DNA from: CAZAYY01 sp964489525
GTDB taxonomy: Bacteria > Chloroflexota > Anaerolineae > Anaerolineales > JABWBV01
Direction of reading: 5' to 3'
NCBI GenBank assembly: GCA_964489525.1
Contig: CAZAYY010000008.1
Location: 62,001-126,000, forward strand
DNA: 64,000 nt
Position 1 is the first letter of the stretch, and the number at the start of each line of letters is the position of its first letter. Of the stretch, positions 52,601 to 61,910 are shown one piece after another. The position numbers and the translations under genes are program-made. The notes under the pieces are model-generated. The model saw nothing but the letters and a program-made list of their open reading frames with translations. It was not told the DNA's origin and made no database searches.

Positions 52601-54053
52601 TCAATGGCTGGATTTCGGAACGCTTGCCATTGGCGATGAAGCCGGCAATTTCATCATCTGGGATACCAAAACCGGGTCAGTCTTACACCAGGACAATTAC
52701 CATACAGCCTCCATCGTTGGAGCTGCCCTTTCTCCCGATAAAAAATTCCTGGTTTCTTTCGGGGCCGATTACCGGGTGGTCGTGCGCGATGCGCACACAT
52801 ATGAATTAGTTCACACCCTCGAGGATCACACAAACCAGGTTTCTCGAGCCATGTTTTCCCCGGACAGCGCAGTTTTAGCCGTGGCCAGCCTCGACCAAAC
52901 CATTTCTCTTTGGGATACTGGCACCTGGCTGATGGTTCAAAAGATGTTCAACCATCGGGACGCAGTCAACGACCTTGTTTTTTTGCCAGGCCAACCGGGC
53001 AAGCTGGCCTCTGTCAGTCAGGACGCCCGCCTGATGCTTTGGGACCTCGCCCGCAAAGGTGTTAACCAGTACCTCGGTCACGAGGGTGCTGTTAATTTCG
53101 TGACCATTTCGCCCGATGGAAGCCGCCTGCTGAGCGCCAGTTCTGATCGCACTGCCCGGGTTTGGGATGTGGCTACAGCCCGCACGTTGACAGTTTTTTC
53201 GGTCCATGAAAATGTCGTTTATCAAGCGGCTTTCACTGGCGGCGGGCAATATGCCGTCACTTCCAGTTGGGACGAGAAAAACCCCGTAATCCTTTGGAAT
53301 GTGGAGACAGGCGCGGTGGTGCGCACCTACGAAGGCGGTTCTGCCCTGGGCCTGGCGGTGTCCTCAGATGAAACCTTGTTGGCTGCTGGGGGTTGGGAAG
53401 GCGATATTTGGATTTGGGAACTGCAAACCGGCCGTTTGCTGCATCATGTCAAGGGGCATGCCGAACCCGTTATTGGTTTGCAGTTTTTGCCGGGCACAGA
53501 TACCCTGCTTTCCATCTCTACTGGCAGTTCGGTTAAATTCTGGAATGCCAGGACCGGGTCCGATTTTCAGACATTATCCAACCCCGACCATAGTTTCAGT
53601 CAACTGGCGGTCAGCCCCAACGGCAAACGGATTGCAGTGGGCAGTTATGACAGGGAAATCTTCCTTTGGGATTTGGATTCTTTGAAACTGGAGGCTGTGC
53701 TCACCAAACACGATGGGTATATCGCATCGCTGAGCTTTTCACAAGATGGCACCCAGCTGCTCAGCACCAGTTCGGATAAAACCGCAGTTTTATGGTCCAT
53801 TCCAGATGGGGAAATCATCCGCATCATTAAGGCGGCTGGCAGCGCGCTTTCGGCCGGTGCTTTGCACCCAACCCAGAATATCATCTTCACCGCCGGAGAA
53901 AACCAGGTGATTCAATCCTGGCCAATTGACCTGGACCAAACCCAGTCCTTTTTATGCCAGCAGGTATGGCGAGACTTTGAACCCTCCGAACGGGATTATT
54001 ATCAGATTAAAGCCAATGCACAACCTTGTGTGGGCTTGCGCCCTGTTCCATAA
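49629..54053 (+). CDS. BTAD - STAND NTPase - transmembrane - WD40 regulator
   Basis: 1474 residues. N-terminal OmpR-like winged helix (about 5-95, LEIRVLGGLQIRFGSWELE) and a BTAD/TPR-like domain (about 100-260) typical of SARP activators. Then an nSTAND1-type NTPase (about 275-750): SPYKGLLPFTEQDALDFFGR, Walker A VLGPSGCGKSSVVLAGLV, LLVVNQFEELYTLC. A coiled coil and one transmembrane helix (about 770-790, STILSAFFVILLAFLW) lead to a C-terminal WD40 propeller region of some 14 repeats. It joins a DNA-binding-type domain to a membrane helix in one chain. Ribosome site GGGAGGAA. Probably a signal-responsive switch; the partner is unknown. Confidence 0.88.
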   Translation: MNPFLLEIRVLGGLQIRFGSWELEKELSRKASALLAYLACSPGFHSREILATMFWEEKDQVKAHNNLRTTLHSIRQYIGDVLIANRQDVSLDQQAASIWVDSVTLLQQVNAARQGWNRDKFPNQEHTQALQNALVLYQGPFFNGVSIRGGQAYDDWLSSQQAQLEIAFYTGVEILSELQVASGQYEQAIETTAHWLRFARSEEKANQQMVRLLALTGNRSRALAHYESYKSYLAEKLGLSPDPVTEKLYEDIRAGQFGAETSREDLTAISPYKGLLPFTEQDALDFFGRADFVANLVENVNRKPIVTVLGPSGCGKSSVVLAGLVPRLRTMPPKGPSGETRRWNFVIFRPGAHPVQSLLRSLIQLLSPEISETRLLFETRQMTENLRQNQVSISMLLAEIGKKIRERSSGRLRPVFEVSNHLLLVVNQFEELYTLCRDPQEVQAFLDLLIQLVRGSAQPGVNLSMVITLRADFMGQALAYRPWSDVLQNSLLVLGNMSTAELQQAIEIPAARHGFRFQPGLVNRIVSDVGDTPGALPLVQFAMTLLWENRTGDLLTHSAYDAIGGVQGALARYADEVYDHLSPGEKSRFPRIVNQMVSVGEGTEDNRRKAPRHELGEDNWAVVQKLADARLVVTGLENGEVEVAELAHEALIRSWEKVQTLLSTDRSFRIWREELRYAVRYWRQHDYDPNELYRGARLGTALEWMAARPGQLNALQENFLIQSKNKWEKEEGERMQAAEQALQNAREVAETQKNLAQTQVKYKRAWRLSTILSAFFVILLAFLWQNASQNNRLAEASRLALEAEIAFRTFGDPELIALLALEAKNTYPKDDLAGTPIEAALDSATLFIYPSEVYSFSMGLISLDVSPVDAQFAVGTVAGDVWLLDTNSQERFRLDMQNPEGALWYLQFSADGQHLLAAGTQFLRIWNIQAARPVLSLDLVEDSFSNVQFSPEGYLFYCQQPGCVLHDWLNDQPVLGFQSPEFIQAFSKFWVQWLDFGTLAIGDEAGNFIIWDTKTGSVLHQDNYHTASIVGAALSPDKKFLVSFGADYRVVVRDAHTYELVHTLEDHTNQVSRAMFSPDSAVLAVASLDQTISLWDTGTWLMVQKMFNHRDAVNDLVFLPGQPGKLASVSQDARLMLWDLARKGVNQYLGHEGAVNFVTISPDGSRLLSASSDRTARVWDVATARTLTVFSVHENVVYQAAFTGGGQYAVTSSWDEKNPVILWNVETGAVVRTYEGGSALGLAVSSDETLLAAGGWEGDIWIWELQTGRLLHHVKGHAEPVIGLQFLPGTDTLLSISTGSSVKFWNARTGSDFQTLSNPDHSFSQLAVSPNGKRIAVGSYDREIFLWDLDSLKLEAVLTKHDGYIASLSFSQDGTQLLSTSSDKTAVLWSIPDGEIIRIIKAAGSALSAGALHPTQNIIFTAGENQVIQSWPIDLDQTQSFLCQQVWRDFEPSERDYYQIKANAQPCVGLRPVP

Positions 54054-54092
54054 GGGTGATGAAGCCCCACCCGTAGGGCAGGAGTTTGCCCC

Positions 54093-55355
54093 TTAGCCAG
54101 GCAGCCCGGGGGCAGATGATTCCGGGCTGCGGGTTATGGCAATCAGGCTGATATCGTCGTATTGTTGGGAAGGTGGCTGGAAATTTTGCACAGTGTGGGT
54201 AATTTCCTGGCACAACCGGGGCGCTGGCTGGCCTGCCTGCTGCTGAAGCACTTCCCAAACCCGCTCTACGCCAAAGAACTCCCCTTTGGGAGACATTGCA
54301 TCGGTCAGGCCATCCGAATACAACAAGATGCCACCCCCAACGGGCAAGGTTAAAACCTGGGTATCCAGCTGCATTTCGGAAAACATGCACAGCGGCTGGC
54401 CTGTGCTGCGGGGTACAGGCAGCGGCTGGCCCTGGTGGTCGAAAAACAGCGGCAGTTCGTGCCCGGCCCGGGCGTAAGAAAAGGTTTGTTCCAAACGGTC
54501 CAAAACCCCATAAAGCATGGTCACAAACATTGGGCTGTCGCTAATTTCCATGAGGATATGGTTTACCTGGTGCAAAACTTCCCAGGGTTGGCGGCTGTGA
54601 ACCGCTTCAGCCCGCACCAGGCTGCGGGTAAGTGCCATAAAAATCGCAGAGGGGATGCCTTTGTCGGATACATCGCCAATCATCACCCCCACCCGGTTTT
54701 CATCGAGCGGTACAAAGTCGTATAAATCCCCCCCCACGGCCCGGGCGGAAGAGAGCACACTGCCAAAAGAAAACCCGGCTAATTCCGGAACACTGCGCGG
54801 CAAAATTCCCTGTTGAATTTCTTTGGCCAGCTGCAGTTCGCGTTCGAGTTTTTCTTTTTCAATTAACTGGGCTTGTGCACTGCGCAATTCTTCGTAGGCT
54901 TTTTGAAGCTCCAGGTTTTTTTGCTGCAAGTCGCGAATGGCTGCATTGTTGGTTTCCCGCAAGCGAATGTTGAGTTCACGGGTAATTTCATACACCAGGG
55001 TAGGGTGGCGTTCCAGCAGGGCGCGCAGGTCGTTATCTGTGATTTCGAGCAGGTGGCAGTCTCCCAGCGCCCGAACACTGGCAGCCCGTCGCCCGCCCAT
55101 CCCGAAAATGCCAATCTCCCCAACAAACGTGCCTTCAGAAAGGATGGCAATCACTCTGTGTTCAGGTGTGTTTGCAGCCTTGATAATTTCCACCTTGCCG
55201 CTTAATAAAATATAGAAACTTGCACCGATTTCATCTTCATAAAATAAATACTGCCCGTTGGGCAGGGTCACCGGGCGAAGCAGCGGCTCAAGCTGGCTCA
55301 GCTCATCGCGATTCAGCCTGGAAAATAAGGGCAGTTGGGCAAGGCGGTTTAACAT
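54093..55355 (-). CDS. Cyclic-nucleotide-binding domain fused to SpoIIE-type PP2C phosphatase
   Basis: 420 residues. cNMP-binding domain (about 10-125; GASFYILLSGKVEII, FVGEIGIFGMGGRRAAS), a coiled coil (about 130-180) and a SpoIIE/RsbU phosphatase (about 195-405) with ARAVGGDLYDF, VGVMIGDVSDKGIPSA and LLYSDGLTDAMSPKGEFFG, carrying the metal-binding Asp residues. Such proteins dephosphorylate anti-sigma-antagonist proteins. No antagonist gene is adjacent. Convergent with the STAND gene. GAGG precedes the ATG; an extended -10 (TGGTATAAA, about 55402-55410) lies upstream. Confidence 0.9.
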   Translation of the reverse strand: MLNRLAQLPLFSRLNRDELSQLEPLLRPVTLPNGQYLFYEDEIGASFYILLSGKVEIIKAANTPEHRVIAILSEGTFVGEIGIFGMGGRRAASVRALGDCHLLEITDNDLRALLERHPTLVYEITRELNIRLRETNNAAIRDLQQKNLELQKAYEELRSAQAQLIEKEKLERELQLAKEIQQGILPRSVPELAGFSFGSVLSSARAVGGDLYDFVPLDENRVGVMIGDVSDKGIPSAIFMALTRSLVRAEAVHSRQPWEVLHQVNHILMEISDSPMFVTMLYGVLDRLEQTFSYARAGHELPLFFDHQGQPLPVPRSTGQPLCMFSEMQLDTQVLTLPVGGGILLYSDGLTDAMSPKGEFFGVERVWEVLQQQAGQPAPRLCQEITHTVQNFQPPSQQYDDISLIAITRSPESSAPGLPG

Positions 55356-55467
55356 ACGACCTCATAACTATAACCGAACTCGTGGGTTTCGTAAAGCGAG
55401 ATTTATACCATTCTCCTGTATAATCTGAACAGAAAAGGTAACTGCTCGACCCCACCCCCCAGCCCTC

Positions 55468-55490
55468 GCCCCAAAGCCTGGGGCGGGGGA
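55468..55490. repeat. Intergenic palindromic G/C-rich repeat, copy 4
   Basis: GCCCCAAAGCCTGGGGCGGGG within a longer C- then G-rich tract (55449-55497), between divergent genes. Confidence 0.6.
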
Positions 55491-55537
55491 GATAATGGGC
55501 GGATGGGTGGCAGTTACCAGAAAAGAGACCATAGTCC

Positions 55538-56755
55538 ATGGAACTTCTCGATTTTTTTCACCTTCTTACCCAACCTGGCCAGGCTGCTCTGGCAGACGCT
55601 GCCAACCTTTCGCCGGTTGAGGCGAATTTTCTGGCTGATTTCACCACGCTCAGTAAAAAACACCCGGCAGCCCTGGCCCGGGCGGCTTTAGAAACCGCAA
55701 TTTTACGGCGAGAGGCGGTAGATAAGTTCCCCCTGGCCGAGAAAATGTACTTTAGCCGCCAGGCTTTAGAACAGGCATCAGCCCATCCGGTGGCAGCATA
55801 CCGCTGCCAGCGCTTCCAGGGGTTTGAAACCCTGGTGGACCTGGGCTGCTCGATTGGCAGCGACACCCTGCACCTTGCCGGGCATGCCCCAACCCTGGGT
55901 TTGGATCTCGACCCCCTGCGCTTGCAAATGGCTCAGGCCAATCTGCGGGCTGCCGGGCTTGCCGAAAAGGCAAGTTTTCTCCAGGCCGACCTGCGGCAGC
56001 CCTTACCCCTGGCGCTCCCAGCCCAGGCGGCCTTGTTTTGTGACCCTGCCCGTCGGGAAAATGGCCGCCGGATTTTTTCGGTGTTTGCCTACCACCCGCC
56101 CCTGGATGTGCTGCTCCGCGGGCTGCCGCGCTGCCCGGCTCTGGGGGTGAAAATTTCGCCCGGCGTCCACCTGGAAGAGATTGCAAACCTGGAGGTGGAG
56201 GTGGAATTCATTTCCTGGCAGGGCGAATTGAAAGAAGCCGTTCTCTGGTTTGGCCCATTGCGCAGCGCCACCCGGCGCGCAACCCTGCTGCCAGGTGAGC
56301 ATACATTAGCCAGCAGCCAGCCCGAACCGCCAGCTCAATGCCTTCCTCCCCAAACATACCTCTACGAACCCGACCCGGCTGTGCTGCGGGCGGGCTTGGT
56401 GGGGCTGTTGGCCCGTCAGCTCGGCGCTGCCCAATTGGACCCTCAAATTGCCTTCCTCACCAGTGCTTCAAGGCTGTTCAGCCCCTTTGTACGCACCTGG
56501 CAAATTGAAGAATGGCTGCCCTTTAACCTGAAACAACTGCGGGCTTTGCTGCGCAGCCGCAATGTGGGCCGGGTGGTGGTTAAGAAACGTGGTTCTCCAA
56601 TTCAACCAGAGGCGCTCATTCAATCTTTGCGTTTACAGGGAGATTCCGAGAAAACCCTTGTCCTCACCCAGGTGTCAGGCAAACCGGTTGTGTTGGTTTG
56701 CAGCCCTGGCCCGCTGCCGCCTGGCCAGGCTACGGTTCCTGGGGTGGAATCGTGA
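55538..56755 (+). CDS. THUMP-like SAM-dependent methyltransferase
   Basis: 405 residues. An N-terminal helical domain (about 1-95) is followed by a Rossmann domain (LVDLGCSIGSDTLHLAG, then LGLDLDPLRLQMAQAN) and the catalytic-type ALFCDPARRENGRRIF. The C-terminal part (about 315-395) resembles the THUMP-like domain (NVGRVVVKKRGSPIQPE). RNA is the likely substrate class by family. ATG 55538 has no strong ribosome site. Its 3' end overlaps the convergent kinase gene by 26 bp. Confidence 0.85.
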   Translation: MELLDFFHLLTQPGQAALADAANLSPVEANFLADFTTLSKKHPAALARAALETAILRREAVDKFPLAEKMYFSRQALEQASAHPVAAYRCQRFQGFETLVDLGCSIGSDTLHLAGHAPTLGLDLDPLRLQMAQANLRAAGLAEKASFLQADLRQPLPLALPAQAALFCDPARRENGRRIFSVFAYHPPLDVLLRGLPRCPALGVKISPGVHLEEIANLEVEVEFISWQGELKEAVLWFGPLRSATRRATLLPGEHTLASSQPEPPAQCLPPQTYLYEPDPAVLRAGLVGLLARQLGAAQLDPQIAFLTSASRLFSPFVRTWQIEEWLPFNLKQLRALLRSRNVGRVVVKKRGSPIQPEALIQSLRLQGDSEKTLVLTQVSGKPVVLVCSPGPLPPGQATVPGVES

Positions 56756-59492
56756 AATAGAACACAGCCCCCTGGTCCACAACGGCATCAAACCATACGA
56801 GCCCACCATGCCGGTGAATGAGCCGTTGGACCGTGGCCAAGCCCACACCCGTTCCAGGGAACTCCTCTTCACTGTGCAGGCGCTGGAACACACCAAACAG
56901 CTTGCCTGCATAGGCCATATCAAAACCAGCGCCGTTATCGCGCACAAAATAGCTGGTTCCGTGTTCCGTATCAGCAGCGCCCACCTGGATTTCTGGCTGT
57001 CCTTTATGGGCCGAAAACTTGATGGCGTTGCCCAGCAAGTTTTGAAACACCAGTTTGAGCAGCATCGGGTCTGCCTCGCAGGGCGGTAAGGGGTCAATTT
57101 GGAGTTTTACCGACCGGTTTTTTAAATCCTGTTCAAAATCGGCCAGGACTTCCATCACCAGGGCTGTTGGGTCGAGTTGTTGGCGGGCAATGGGCCGCCG
57201 GCCCAACCGTGAGTAGGTAAGCAAATCATCAATCAAGGTGCTCATCCGCACAGCGTTATCCGCCACCATCTGCTGAAAACGCCGGGCCTCCGGCGGCAGC
57301 TGTTCGCTGTATTCTTCCATCAGAATGTGGGAAAAGCCATTGATAGCCCGTAAGGGCGCCCGCAAATCGTGCGAAACCGAGTAAGCAAAGGCTTCTAACT
57401 CTTTATTGGCCGCTTCAAGTTGGGTTGTTCGCTCCCGGACGCGCTGCTCCAGTTCGGCTGCGTATTGGGTGACCTCGGCATGCAAACGGGCGTTTTCCAG
57501 GGCAATACCCACCTGGTTGGCAAAAGCTGCGGCCAGCCTGGCGTGTTCAGGCGTAAAGCGCCCAACTTCCAGGCTGTCCAGGGTAACCAATCCAATTAAT
57601 TTTTGATGCAAAATCAGCGGGATACCCATCCAGCCGTGAATTCCGTTTTTTTCTTTATCGCGAAAGGCAGGGAAATTGACCTGGACGTCGTCTATAATGG
57701 CAGGCTGCAGCGTTTGGGTGATGAGCGCAGATACAGTGCCTTCCTGGATTGGAAAGCGCTTGCCAATTTTGGCTTCCATCCCTTCGGGGAAACCCCGGCC
57801 CCCCACAATTTCCATTATCCCTTCGCGCAGCAGTTGAACTGACCCGCTGTCGTAGGGAACCACCACCGCCAGCTGTTCCAGGATGTGGTCAATCGTTTCC
57901 TGTAAATTCAAACTGGAGGTGACCGCCTGGCTGATGCTGCGCAGGGTTTCTGCTTCAACCGCCCGCTGTTCAGCGGCTTTAAAGAGCTGCGCATTCTTGA
58001 TGGACGTCGCAACCTGGTCGGCCATCACCTGTAAAACCGCCATGTCATCAGGGCTAAACCCTTCTTCAGAACGGCTCTGCACCGTCAGCGCGCCAATCAC
58101 CTGCCCCCGCACCGCCAGCGGCAAGGCCAGTTCCGAGCGGGTTTCGGGCAGCAGCGGGTTTTTGAAGTGGATGGTCTCTTCGCCAACATTGGTGGTGCTG
58201 CGGGCCTGGTTGTTGGCGATGGCCCAACCGATCATCGATTGCCCGCCCACCGGCAGTTGATGTTCCTGCAGCACCATGACCTGCCCGGCCTCGCCAGACC
58301 CGGCGCGTAATACGGCATTTTCTCCATGATCATTCACCAAAAACAAGCCAACGTAATAATACCCAAACCGTTCATGGATTAAATTGCAGACCTGCCAGAG
58401 CAGCGGCTCTGGATCGAGATAGTCTGCAGCGGTCTTCGATACTTCAAACGCGGTTTGGATCTGGTTGCTGCGATGATGCAGGCCTTGAAGCAGGCGCTCG
58501 CGTTCCGCTTCCTCTCTTTTCCGTTCGGAGATATCCCGCACAATGCTTTGAATGTGCTTGGGAATGCCATTTTGGTCTTGAACCACGGTGACATTCACCT
58601 CTCCCACGAATTTGCTGCCATCGTAGCGAATGAAGGTGCGTTCATAAATAGGGATTTGTTTCCCACTGATAATTTCCGCCAACCGGATGGGCAGCTGGTT
58701 GGTTTCTGCCGGGGCAATGTTTTTCACCGCCGAAGTGCCAATAAAATCCTCTTTGGAAGGATACCCAAACATGAGGGCTGCCTTCTGGTTGGCGCGGATA
58801 ATCTGGCCTTTTAAATCAATAAAGAAAACTGCGTCATTGGTTTGCTCAAACAGCGCCCGGTAGCGCTCTTCGCTTTCTTGCCATTGGTGCTGCGCCTGCT
58901 CTCTTTCGGCAATCTCACGCCGGTAACCGGTCACAGCTTCCCTCAGCCCCAGGGTTGCCAGGTAAAGCAGCCCCCAAATACCCAGCAAATAGGCAAAAAG
59001 GGTAAACCACGCCTGGTTTGCATCCAACACAAGGATGGGCGGGGGCATCATGCCAGCCAGGTTCAATACAGCCATCAAAAAACTAAACACCCCGCTTAAA
59101 ATCGTGAACCCTAAGGCAGCCTGGTGCCCCACCAAAAAGCCTGCCAAAACAATCACAACCGCAACCCCCGTGAAAATTGGCGAGGAAACTCCCCCGGTCA
59201 GCAGCGAACTGGACGCAATGAGCAGCCACGAACTGCCCAACAAAAGCCAGCTCACGCTGCGAACCTTGCCCTGCCTGAGCCAAAAAAGTGCCAGCAGCAA
59301 GAAAGGGATAAAAGCAACCTGGATGATCACCAGCGCACTGGCTGGGGTGCGCAGCCAGGTAAGCAGCCCAAAACCCACCTGGGCAGCCAGAGCGCCCCAG
59401 CAAATCACCCACATCAAACGCGCCGTTCGGGCATCATCCAGGTCAATGATGGGTGAAACGCCGTGTTTTCGCAGCCATTCCGAAAAGCCCAA
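56730..59492 (-). CDS. Membrane-bound hybrid-sensor histidine kinase (PAS, two GAF, HisKA, HATPase)
   Basis: 920 residues. About six N-terminal helices (residues 20-190), a PAS domain (about 205-325), two GAF domains (about 350-510 and 520-670), a coiled coil, HisKA with AYSVSHDLRAPLRAINGF (phospho-His near 713) and HATPase_c with FQNLLGNAIKFSA (N box), DNGAGFDMAYAGKLF (G1) and GTGVGLATVQRLI (G2). No receiver domain is attached. TTG start at 59492 with AGAGG eight bases upstream. Signal and partner regulator unknown. Confidence 0.92.
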   Translation of the reverse strand: MGFSEWLRKHGVSPIIDLDDARTARLMWVICWGALAAQVGFGLLTWLRTPASALVIIQVAFIPFLLLALFWLRQGKVRSVSWLLLGSSWLLIASSSLLTGGVSSPIFTGVAVVIVLAGFLVGHQAALGFTILSGVFSFLMAVLNLAGMMPPPILVLDANQAWFTLFAYLLGIWGLLYLATLGLREAVTGYRREIAEREQAQHQWQESEERYRALFEQTNDAVFFIDLKGQIIRANQKAALMFGYPSKEDFIGTSAVKNIAPAETNQLPIRLAEIISGKQIPIYERTFIRYDGSKFVGEVNVTVVQDQNGIPKHIQSIVRDISERKREEAERERLLQGLHHRSNQIQTAFEVSKTAADYLDPEPLLWQVCNLIHERFGYYYVGLFLVNDHGENAVLRAGSGEAGQVMVLQEHQLPVGGQSMIGWAIANNQARSTTNVGEETIHFKNPLLPETRSELALPLAVRGQVIGALTVQSRSEEGFSPDDMAVLQVMADQVATSIKNAQLFKAAEQRAVEAETLRSISQAVTSSLNLQETIDHILEQLAVVVPYDSGSVQLLREGIMEIVGGRGFPEGMEAKIGKRFPIQEGTVSALITQTLQPAIIDDVQVNFPAFRDKEKNGIHGWMGIPLILHQKLIGLVTLDSLEVGRFTPEHARLAAAFANQVGIALENARLHAEVTQYAAELEQRVRERTTQLEAANKELEAFAYSVSHDLRAPLRAINGFSHILMEEYSEQLPPEARRFQQMVADNAVRMSTLIDDLLTYSRLGRRPIARQQLDPTALVMEVLADFEQDLKNRSVKLQIDPLPPCEADPMLLKLVFQNLLGNAIKFSAHKGQPEIQVGAADTEHGTSYFVRDNGAGFDMAYAGKLFGVFQRLHSEEEFPGTGVGLATVQRLIHRHGGLVWFDAVVDQGAVFYFTIPPQEP

Positions 59493-59583
59493 TGGTGGAA
59501 CCTCTCATTTTCAACCCGGCCTGCAGCCAACCGGGTGAGGTTTCCAGGCCGCCTGCCAAAGCGCCTGGTGAATAGTGAAACTG

Positions 59584-60138
59584 CTAACGCAAGAAAACAG
59601 GCAGGTGCCCCAGGGCCACAATGTGACCCCATTTTTCAGGGTCGCCTTCTGTGAAAATGGCGGCCTCAACCGTCACTTCTCCGCCGGCCTTCTCCACAAC
59701 CAGGCGCATCCCATTGTGGGTAGACCCGGTGCTGATCACATCGTCTAGCAGTGCAACCCGTTTGCCCTTTACCAACCCCTGGTCTTTTTCGTCCAGGTAG
59801 AGCATTTGCGGTGCACCAGTGGTGATGGACAGCGTTTCAGCAGAAAGCGCAACACCCATATAAGGTTTATAGGTCTTTCGCAGCACGATATAGGGCTTTC
59901 CGGTTTCAACCGCAAGTTGGTGGATCAGCGGAATGCTCTTGGCCTCGGCGGTCACCAATACATCATACGAATCGGCGTCCAATTTTGCAGCCAGTTCCCT
60001 GGCGGCAGCCACCACAAAGGGCACATCGCCCAGGATGTTAAGCACCGCAATTTGTACACCGGGCGCAACCTCGAACAGCGGCAGGTTGCGTTCTACCCCC
60101 GAAATGTTTACCGTGTAAGTAGGGCGTTCTTTGGTCAT
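59584..60138 (-). CDS. Adenine phosphoribosyltransferase-like protein (PRTase)
   Basis: 184 residues. PRPP-binding loop VALLDDVISTGSTHNGM and TAEAKSIPLIHQLAVETG with the adenine PRTase-like LRKTYKPYMG. It salvages a purine base to the nucleotide with PRPP; adenine is most likely but not certain. ATG 60138 with GAGGAGAAT upstream is preferred to the longer frame. Single gene, 90 bp upstream of the kinase start on the same strand. Confidence 0.85.
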   Translation of the reverse strand: MTKERPTYTVNISGVERNLPLFEVAPGVQIAVLNILGDVPFVVAAARELAAKLDADSYDVLVTAEAKSIPLIHQLAVETGKPYIVLRKTYKPYMGVALSAETLSITTGAPQMLYLDEKDQGLVKGKRVALLDDVISTGSTHNGMRLVVEKAGGEVTVEAAIFTEGDPEKWGHIVALGHLPVFLR

Positions 60139-60681
60139 ACCATTCTCCTCGAGTGGGTGGTTGTAAAAATCCAAATGCTGCCAGCGATCAAGGTTTTTTG
60201 AAGCTATCAGCGTGGGCGGCAATTGCAGACAGCGAAATTATAACGTAGGTAATCCGAAAACTTTCCTGCAATTTTGAAATCAATTCCCCCTTCCCGCCGG
60301 GATGGGCCTGGTGTGGCGTCTCTTTGCATCAGGGTAGCACACGATTGAAGTCGCGATGACAGGGGGCCAAGGGGTAGGCCGGGACCTGGATTATCCGTCA
60401 TCCTCAGCCTGTTTTGCCCGGAGGAGGAGATTGCTTCGCCCCTGCGGGGCTCGCAAAGACATGTCGGGGGGGGACATCTCAAAGTTGTTTCTGGTGCGGT
60501 TGAAATGGAGAAGCGAATATCCTGACAAATTTTGCGGAGGGTGAAACACCCATAGGCCGGGTTGAGTTTGCTATAATAAATGTACGCTGCCCATCGTACC
60601 CCCAATGAGTCCGTTGCTGACGGTTGGATGGGTGGGGAACCACTGGTGCAACACAAGGATCAATTTTCAGGAGGAGCCGCC
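60139..60681. other. Intergenic region with a dispersed repeat-like element and thiolase promoter
   Basis: Positions 60340-60480 contain GAGATTGCTTCGCCCCTGCG and TCGCAAAGACATG, a pattern like dispersed intergenic elements common in bacteria, with short inverted arms (CGCCCCTGCGGGGC). An extended -10, TGC-TATAAT (60569-60577), lies about 105 bases before the thiolase ATG. No coding frame seen. Confidence 0.5.
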
Positions 60682-61890
60682 ATGACCATACCCACAAACC
60701 ACGATGCTGTTATTCTCAGCGCTGTACGCACCCCAACCGGAAAATTTCAGGGGTCGCTCAGCGGTATTCCGGCCCCCAGGTTGGGCGCATCGGTGATTGC
60801 CGAGGCCGTTCACCGGGCAGGTTTGCCCGCACTGGACGAAATTGACGAGGTTTTTATGGGCTGTGTGGTTTCAGCGGGCCTTGGCCAAAACCCGGCCAGG
60901 CAGGCGGCCATTTTTGGTGGGCTGCCCAGCAGCGTTCCGGCAACTACCTTGAATAAGGTCTGTGGCTCAGGGTTAAAAGCGGTGATGCTGGCTGCCCAGG
61001 CCATCCGGGCGGGGGATGGGGCCTTGTTTGTGGCAGGCGGGATGGAAAACATGAGTCGGGTGCCGTACCTTGTGGACGGGCGCACCGGAAGCCTGCGCTA
61101 CGGCCATGCCCAATTGACCGATGCGCTGCTCCATGATGGTCTTTGGGATCCATTTGAAAACTGGGGCATGGGTGATGCTGCCGAATTTATTGCGGATGAA
61201 TATGACATCAGCCGCCAGGCCATGGACCAGTTTGCCCTGGAAAGCCACCAAAAAGCCATTGCCGCCAGCGACGCCGGAAAATTCAAGGCGGAAATTGTGC
61301 CGGTTCAGCTTCCTGGGCGCAAGGGGCAAACCCTGGTCTTCGACACGGATGAATCCCCCCGGCGCGACACTTCGATAGAGGTGCTGGCGGGACTGCGCCC
61401 GGCGTTTAAAACGGGCGGCAAGGTGACGGCCGGCAACGCCCCCGGCCTGAACGATGGCGCTGCCGCGGTGGTGCTGGCCAGCCGGGCCAAGGCAGCCCAA
61501 ATGGGCCTTCAGCCGCTGGCTCGGGTGGTTGGGTATGCCCAGGCCGCTGTCGAGCCGAAATACCTGTTTGCTGCCCCGGCTTACGCCATTCCGCGCCTGT
61601 TAGACCGCGTGGGTTGGACCCTGCAAGATGTTGATTTGATTGAATTAAACGAAGCCTTCGCTGCACAGGTGTTGGCCGATGGCAAAGCCCTTGCCAACCT
61701 GGGTTGGGATTGGGCCAAAGTCAATGTCCACGGGGGTGCGATTGCCTTGGGTCACCCCATTGGTGCCAGTGGGGCGCGGGTGCTGGCAACCCTGGTGCAC
61801 GCCTTAAAGCAGCATGGCTTGAAGCGCGGCCTGGCTTCCCTCTGCCTGGGCGGGGCTGAAGCCATTGCCCTGGCTGTGGAAATGGAATAG
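60682..61890 (+). CDS. Acetyl-CoA C-acetyltransferase (thiolase)
   Basis: Condenses or cleaves acyl-CoA/acetoacetyl-CoA. 402 residues: nucleophile Cys in NKVCGSGLKAVMLAAQ, NVHGGAIALGHPIGASGARVL and the second Cys in SLCLGGAEAIALAVE (GGA where GGG is usual). Typical length. ATG 60682 with AGGAGGAG upstream; an upstream ATG at 60580 would start at the promoter and is rejected. Could be biosynthetic or degradative; no neighbour decides this. Confidence 0.93.
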   Translation: MTIPTNHDAVILSAVRTPTGKFQGSLSGIPAPRLGASVIAEAVHRAGLPALDEIDEVFMGCVVSAGLGQNPARQAAIFGGLPSSVPATTLNKVCGSGLKAVMLAAQAIRAGDGALFVAGGMENMSRVPYLVDGRTGSLRYGHAQLTDALLHDGLWDPFENWGMGDAAEFIADEYDISRQAMDQFALESHQKAIAASDAGKFKAEIVPVQLPGRKGQTLVFDTDESPRRDTSIEVLAGLRPAFKTGGKVTAGNAPGLNDGAAAVVLASRAKAAQMGLQPLARVVGYAQAAVEPKYLFAAPAYAIPRLLDRVGWTLQDVDLIELNEAFAAQVLADGKALANLGWDWAKVNVHGGAIALGHPIGASGARVLATLVHALKQHGLKRGLASLCLGGAEAIALAVEME

Positions 61891-61910
61891 ACCCTGGCAG
61901 CGGCTTGGGC

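Noticed and set aside
60340..60480. CRISPR-like or insertion-sequence remnant
   Set aside because: No regularly spaced direct repeats and no transposase frame; only a dispersed intergenic element pattern.
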